Shown here in pieces: positions 21,684 to 24,714 of a DNA stretch of 24,714 nucleotides (its first letter is position 1; each line of letters begins with the position of its first letter). The notes beneath the pieces are model-generated. The model made no database searches, was not told the origin of the DNA, and saw only the letters and a list, made by a program, of their open reading frames with translations. The stretch lies in IMG/VR virus record IMGVR_UViG_3300001680_000750, positions 1 to 24,714 of that record. The stretch is one strand, 5' to 3'. A program made the position numbers and the translations under genes. The DNA is from a virus.

Positions 21684-22059
21684 TGTAGTCACCACCATCT
21701 CTACTGTAAGACACCTCATCAATGTTTAACTCAAATGAATCTTGATACTCACTAATTTGTTTCTTAACCTTAAGGTAGGCTATTGAGTGTGCTTCCTCTT
21801 CATTGGTTGCGTTCACTGTTACGTGTGAACTGTTGAAGTCTACATAGAATGAGAATGGCTTTAACAGCTTCTCACCGTCTTCAATACTAGATGCTAAGAA
21901 GGTTCTGTCGATATCATCCATAGTACCGTTAGCTACCTTATCAATCTCGTCTGTGGTTACCCCTAGACTATCTAAGAATTGGTATAAGTTAGTTAGTTTA
22001 GTATCTTTAATAATCACCTTCTCAGTGATTGACTCTACTCTTTTAATTAAGTCTTGCAT
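21670..22059 (-). CDS. Early protein with C-terminal DpnD/PcfM-like domain, 129 aa
   Basis: The N-terminal 65 residues are helical (MQDLIKRVESITEKVIIKDT, LYQFLDSLGVTTDEIDKV). The C-terminal half has the strand-strand-helix pattern FYVDFNSSHVTVNATNEEEA then HSIAYLKV, shared with its neighbours. AGGAGCAGAACC precedes the ATG. It overlaps the genes on both sides by 13-14 nt. No function can be assigned. Confidence 0.7.
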   Translation of the reverse strand: MQDLIKRVESITEKVIIKDTKLTNLYQFLDSLGVTTDEIDKVANGTMDDIDRTFLASSIEDGEKLLKPFSFYVDFNSSHVTVNATNEEEAHSIAYLKVKKQISEYQDSFELNIDEVSYSRDGGDYNENI

Positions 22060-22247
22060 GGTTCTGCTCCTGTTACCCTTGTATGTACTTCCTTATTAAA
22101 TGGTGAACCAACTTTAACATTGGTCGCATTAATATCAAAGTGCCTGTCATAGGCTATCTCTTGTGCTTCGTCCCAACTTCTAGCTACTACATCAACCTCT
22201 TCTGAGTAGGTTGTAGTGACTTCAACTTTATATGTATATGTATCCAT
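22047..22247 (-). CDS. DpnD/PcfM-like small protein, 66 aa
   Basis: MDTYTYKVEVTTTYSEEVDV then VARSWDEAQEIAYDRHFDI: beta strands followed by a helix with the DEA..IA core that the neighbouring genes repeat. GGAGGATTAATC precedes the ATG. It is one of three adjacent genes with this unit, likely from duplication. Confidence 0.72.
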   Translation of the reverse strand: MDTYTYKVEVTTTYSEEVDVVARSWDEAQEIAYDRHFDINATNVKVGSPFNKEVHTRVTGAEPCKT

Positions 22248-22249
22248 GA

Positions 22250-22531
22250 TTAATCCTCCACCGTGTAGTAAGTACCACCTGCACGTACTCTAAAGATTGT
22301 GCTTAGGTTTATCGTTCTGTACTCACCTTTAATGGCTTCATATACAACCTTGTAAGCGTTACTCTCTTTTTCTACCTTATTGATACCACCCTTAAGCTTA
22401 GATGTAACACCTAATCTACAAGTCATTGTTCTAAGTGTTCCGTCCTTCTTAGTGAAGTCCACAGTAAAGAATTTACCTTTAGTATTGTCAATCAATCTAA
22501 GTAGCTTTGTTCTGTCTATTACTTCAATCAT
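22250..22531 (-). CDS. SH3-barrel-like phage protein, 93 aa
   Basis: The central segment FFTVDFTKKDGTLRTMTCRL then GVTSKLKGG, followed by YRTINLSTIFRVRAGGTYYT, matches a small conserved phage family often labelled SH3 beta-barrel fold protein, found in many unrelated phages. The function is unknown. The ATG overlaps the upstream stop (TAATG); its ribosome site GAGGATAAATA and start codon are part of a 44-nt direct repeat. The length is typical. Confidence 0.78.
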   Translation of the reverse strand: MIEVIDRTKLLRLIDNTKGKFFTVDFTKKDGTLRTMTCRLGVTSKLKGGINKVEKESNAYKVVYEAIKGEYRTINLSTIFRVRAGGTYYTVED

Positions 22532-22568
22532 TATTTATCCTCATGTTTATGTTTATATGTTGCTTTGT
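22525..22568. repeat. 44-nt direct repeat, copy 1
   Basis: Matches 22830-22873 with a single A/G difference. It covers the shared C-terminal codons (KATYKHKHEDK), the stop, the ribosome site GAGGATAAATA and the first codons (ATGATTG) of the next gene. Confidence 0.92.
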
Positions 22569-22836
22569 ATAATTCCATCATTTTCTCGTATTGCTTTTTA
22601 TTTATATATTGTGGCAACCCTATATCATGATAGAAAGAACCCATCGGAGATGAGAAATCTAAATATAGTTTTCCAGATTTGAGTTGATTTTGCCAATCAT
22701 TAATGGCTTCCTCTCCCCATTCTCTTTTTATGTCATCTACTTGACTCATACCAGAACCACATGTATATGGGTCAAATATTGAAGTCCACGATTGCTCGTC
22801 TGTAAAGTTTGCAAAAATCTCACTAGTATCAATCAT
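22531..22836 (-). CDS. Hypothetical protein ending KATYKHKHEDK, 101 aa
   Basis: Begins MIDTSEIFANFTDEQSW; acidic and aromatic, with helices in the second half, ending in a basic histidine/lysine tail identical to that of the gene upstream. GAGGATAAATA precedes the ATG and lies inside repeat copy 2. No family recognised. Confidence 0.72.
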   Translation of the reverse strand: MIDTSEIFANFTDEQSWTSIFDPYTCGSGMSQVDDIKREWGEEAINDWQNQLKSGKLYLDFSSPMGSFYHDIGLPQYINKKQYEKMMELYKATYKHKHEDK

Positions 22837-22873
22837 TATTTATCCTCGTGTTTATGTTTATATGTTGCTTTGT
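22830..22873. repeat. 44-nt direct repeat, copy 2
   Basis: The partner of 22525-22568, 305 nt away, with one mismatch. It spans the end of the 54-aa gene and the start of the 101-aa gene in the same relative position as copy 1. Confidence 0.92.
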
Positions 22874-23000
22874 TTTTACTACAAAAGTCTTCATAACCTT
22901 TGTACCCCCTTAACCGATAGTGCTTATCAAGTAAGTCACCGAATGATACCACATCATCTATAAGTTTGGTATCTTTATTATTACTTTTATCTATATTCAT
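22836..23000 (-). CDS. Hypothetical protein ending KATYKHKHEDK, 54 aa
   Basis: Begins MNIDKSNNKDTKLIDDVVSF; a short polar protein with a LLDKHYRLRGYKGYEDFC middle and the same C-terminal tail as the next gene. GAGGTACTTAA precedes the ATG, which overlaps the upstream stop as ATGA. No family recognised. Confidence 0.7.
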   Translation of the reverse strand: MNIDKSNNKDTKLIDDVVSFGDLLDKHYRLRGYKGYEDFCSKNKATYKHKHEDK

Positions 23001-23116
23001 TTAAGTACCTCATTAAGTATTAAGTAGTCCTGCTGCCAGATCTGGTAGGCGGTATTATCCGTTACCTCTAATCCACTGATCTGTACTACAAGCTCCATAT
23101 TTGCCCATATAGGCAT
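22997..23116 (-). CDS. Hypothetical small protein, 39 aa
   Basis: MPIWANMELVVQISGLEVTD then an aromatic/Gln segment and YLILNEVLK. Its stop overlaps the next start (ATGA). The ribosome site is poor, so the start may be the second Met. The 98 bases upstream (23117-23214) hold no gene I can support, only an AAGGGGG stretch. Confidence 0.5.
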   Translation of the reverse strand: MPIWANMELVVQISGLEVTDNTAYQIWQQDYLILNEVLK

Positions 23117-23214
23117 TATTATTGTTTAGCCTTGTATTGGTATTGCTTTTGATTAATCGTCCGTGTTTACCCCCTTGTTGTTTGTCTGTTTATATCTTCT
23201 CAACTACCATAGCC

Positions 23215-23418
23215 TTAAAAGATTGACTGTTTATAACTTTCAGATATAGGCTTATAAATTGCCTTGCCTATATCCTTGTATAAAGTATCAAGCCTTTCAC
23301 CTGTTAAACCTGTTAACGTGCTCAATTGCTCACGCTGTTTACGTTCACTGAATGAAGGGTCGTTTACCAACATGTGTATGTAATTGTCCGTGCATTCTTT
23401 AAATTGTTTGTCTGTCAT
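23215..23418 (-). CDS. Hypothetical helical protein, 67 aa
   Basis: MTDKQFKECTDNYIHMLVND, then a charged helix and LTGERLDTLYKDIGKAIYK. AGGGG lies 7 nt before the ATG. It is all-helical and polar. No family recognised. Confidence 0.72.
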   Translation of the reverse strand: MTDKQFKECTDNYIHMLVNDPSFSERKQREQLSTLTGLTGERLDTLYKDIGKAIYKPISESYKQSIF

Positions 23419-23479
23419 TGTATAGCCCCTATATAAGCTTGATAAAATCTGTCATCATCAGTATTAAGGTGATTAATCC

Positions 23480-23532
23480 TTAATAGACAGTAAAGGTAAA
23501 AAGAGGTAAACCCCTACTGTTTCGACTGTTTA
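23480..23532 (-). pseudogene. Possible remnant of a duplicated membrane-protein gene
   Basis: The frame reads TVETVGVYLFLPLLSIKD with no start codon. It echoes the neighbouring 37-aa gene, which has TIETVV and later VYLFW; the DNA words GAAACAGTA and GGTTTACCTCTTTT occur in both. This looks like a shortened tandem copy. The stretch 23419-23532 holds no other gene I can support. Confidence 0.35.
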
Positions 23533-23646
23533 TTATAGTGTCGGTTCAATCCAAAAGAGGTAAACCGTGTAGATATATAAAGCTAACACCGTCAAGGATA
23601 ATATCATTAATGTGTTAACTACTGTTTCAATTGTTTTAGTCTTCAT
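23533..23646 (-). CDS. Tiny single-helix membrane protein, 37 aa
   Basis: MKTKTIETVVNTL is followed by a transmembrane helix (MILSLTVLALYIYTVYLFW) and IEPTL. AAGGGGTAACTA precedes the ATG, which overlaps the previous gene's end by 11 nt. An early membrane peptide of unknown role. Confidence 0.62.
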   Translation of the reverse strand: MKTKTIETVVNTLMILSLTVLALYIYTVYLFWIEPTL

Positions 23647-23926
23647 TAGTTACCCCTTCAGTAAATGTGAAGTACTCTATGAATTTGTCACCTTCACACG
23701 CCCAAAAGTCATCTTCATTAGCATAGATACACGCACACTCACCTGTTACGGTAAACAGTTGCCCATTATCCATTGGTAAGCATGACACGTCACAACCCCC
23801 TCCCGTGTTTAGGTGGTAGCTGTTATCCATTTCTAATATGAATAACTGTAAGTTGCCGTTATAGGCTTTAAATATACCCGTTGCCGTTTCAATTGTTTCA
23901 CTATTGGTATTGTCTATTTTTAACAT
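23636..23926 (-). CDS. Hypothetical cysteine-containing protein, 96 aa
   Basis: MLKIDNTNSETIETATGIFK leads into a beta-rich region with GGGCDVSC and ECACIY, four cysteines that could bind a metal or pair up, then an acidic EDDFWACEGDKF. No clear ribosome site precedes ATG 23926, although the frame is open about 45 nt upstream; the exact start is uncertain. No family recognised. Confidence 0.68.
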   Translation of the reverse strand: MLKIDNTNSETIETATGIFKAYNGNLQLFILEMDNSYHLNTGGGCDVSCLPMDNGQLFTVTGECACIYANEDDFWACEGDKFIEYFTFTEGVTNED

Positions 23927-23960
23927 TGTTTCAAATGCTTGTAATTCTAATTCTTTTGTC

Positions 23961-24128
23961 TTATACTTCTTTTAATAGTGCAACGCTTGCAATACTGGCT
24001 TTATATACGTTGTATTTATCCATTATTTTATTAATTGCTTGATTGTGACTATCAGCGTATATATATTCACGCCTTAGTTGGTTGTCATTATTGTAGTATT
24101 TGACGCTATATTGTTTGTATGTATTCAT
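23961..24128 (-). CDS. DpnD/PcfM-like small protein, 55 aa
   Basis: MNTYKQYSVKYYNNDNQLRR then EYIYADSHNQAINKIMDKYN: two strands and a helix, the same plan as the small genes at 21507, 21670 and 22047. GGGGTAACAC precedes the ATG, 10 nt after the preceding stop. Confidence 0.7.
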   Translation of the reverse strand: MNTYKQYSVKYYNNDNQLRREYIYADSHNQAINKIMDKYNVYKASIASVALLKEV

Positions 24129-24138
24129 GTGTTACCCC

Positions 24139-24714
24139 TTATACATTTATTAAATTGAATTTATTGATCTTACCCTTCGTGCCATGAACAACCGCTGTAA
24201 TGCTTTTGCCCTTACCATGAACACCTAAACCGTCACACAATGTACAATCACGGCATTGAACGCCCGTTGACGCATTGGGACAGTCGATTTCATTGGCCAT
24301 ATTAGCCATATTAGCCCCTTTAACCCTAAACGTGCGCCATCCCATAGAGTGGGCTATAATCGTCTCTTTTTGGCTATCTGTAGAGGCCATGAAGTATGGC
24401 ATATATTCACTGTATTCTAGATTGAGCCATTGATGCGTATAACCTGTAAAGCCCCTTGAATGTTTGGCCATGAATTTAACAAGGTGTAAAGGGATCAATA
24501 CCGGCTCACCATATGCGCCAAATCTAACGGCTTTCCATTTAATCATGGCTTTTAGTATATCAAGGTCTAGAGGTGCATATTTACCGGCCTTATAGGCTTT
24601 ATATACGGCTTGCGGTGCTTGTCCTACATTGACATAGCAAGTACCGTTTGTTAGGTGCGGACAATCAAAGCATATCTCTTTACTTTCACCACTCTTTAAA
24701 GCGGTTACAGGGTT
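24139..24714 (-). CDS. Cysteine-rich phage protein (DUF7227-like), N-terminus beyond window edge
   Basis: The frame stays open to base 24714, so the gene begins outside the window; the Met at 24546 is internal. The visible 191 residues contain an N-terminal CFDCPHLTNGTCYVNVGQAP and a C-terminal CPNASTGVQCRDCTLCDGLG. Paired cysteine clusters at both ends of a protein of this size are typical of a phage/bacterial family that I recall as DUF7227, of unknown function; the cysteines probably bind metal. The middle (SRGFTGYTHQWLN...FMASTDSQKETIIAHSMGWR) is the conserved core. The family name is given from memory. Confidence 0.72.
   Translation of the reverse strand, partial: NPVTALKSGESKEICFDCPHLTNGTCYVNVGQAPQAVYKAYKAGKYAPLDLDILKAMIKWKAVRFGAYGEPVLIPLHLVKFMAKHSRGFTGYTHQWLNLEYSEYMPYFMASTDSQKETIIAHSMGWRTFRVKGANMANMANEIDCPNASTGVQCRDCTLCDGLGVHGKGKSITAVVHGTKGKINKFNLINV

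Noticed and set aside
21462-21755. 97-aa + strand ORF
   Set aside because: It overlaps three well-supported - strand genes, and its composition is that of a complement frame.
23416-23470. Open frame ending DDDRFYQAYIGAIQ before the 67-aa gene
   Set aside because: It looks protein-like but has no start codon after its upstream stop; too short to support.
23460-23532. TTTACC then TCTATT with 17-nt spacing on the - strand as a host promoter
   Set aside because: Both boxes are weak matches and overlap the duplicated gene remnant.
24499-24516. GGCTCACCATATG, resembling the + strand phage promoters
   Set aside because: It lies inside the coding sequence of the cysteine-rich gene and lacks TATAG. 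It is most likely chance, although it would be worth keeping in a genome-wide motif scan.
1-24714. Apparent abundance of CTAG words
   Set aside because: Noticed by eye as unusual for many proteobacteria, but not counted; a k-mer analysis would be needed before any claim.

Overview
This window is part of the genome of a lytic podovirus-like phage of the T7 type, probably infecting a Gram-negative bacterium. The evidence is a single-subunit T7-like RNA polymerase, a T7-like replication set (5'-3' exonuclease, single-stranded DNA-binding protein, primase-helicase, family A DNA polymerase, endonuclease I), internal-virion-like proteins, and promoters that resemble T7 and SP6 promoters. A class I ribonucleotide reductase and PhoH are also present, a combination common in aquatic phages. 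The sequence is AT-rich by eye. No tRNA, CRISPR array, integrase or insertion sequence was seen.

Layout. Positions 1-3166 (+ strand) hold the end of the structural arm: three overlapping genes for internal-virion or ejection-type proteins, the first cut by the window edge. They end at a strong two-way terminator (3170-3222), where they meet the opposite arm. From 3224 to 14788 every gene is on the - strand. Read in transcription order these are exonuclease, SSB, a terminator, primase-helicase, DNA polymerase, two small genes, nrdA, an HNH-AP2 homing-type endonuclease, nrdB, a lipoprotein, a cluster of tiny genes (two encoding one-helix membrane proteins), PhoH and endonuclease I. The RNA polymerase gene lies at 15425-17716 (-). 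From 18009 to the right edge is a tightly packed - strand early region of about two dozen small genes, many overlapping by ATGA or TAATG. It includes a ribbon-helix-helix protein, an exported protein, a protein with a duplicated DNA-binding-like unit, an orphan cytosine-C5 methyltransferase, several DpnD/PcfM-like small proteins, an SH3-barrel-like protein and a cysteine-rich protein cut by the right edge.

Regulation is the most interesting part. A shared core, TTGGCTCACC, occurs six times in non-coding DNA. Three full + strand copies and one decayed one read GGCTCACCTATAGA, close to T7 and SP6 promoters. Two - strand copies lie just upstream of the exonuclease and SSB genes and continue into a different, 31-nt conserved block ending TTGCAGATAATAAACG. 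Two full + copies and the decayed one lie in tandem in the 292-bp gap upstream of the polymerase gene, a layout like the primary T7 origin. The 375-bp gap at 14789-15163 holds a near-perfect host sigma-70 promoter on the + strand, followed by about 200 nt of foldable non-coding sequence and then a phage promoter driving an isolated + strand gene for a small exported protein.

How the genes work together: host polymerase probably transcribes the right-hand early genes leftward through the phage polymerase gene. The phage polymerase then transcribes the replication and nucleotide-metabolism arm. SSB is a self-contained unit with its own promoter and terminator. The + strand promoters would also make RNA antisense to the early arm.
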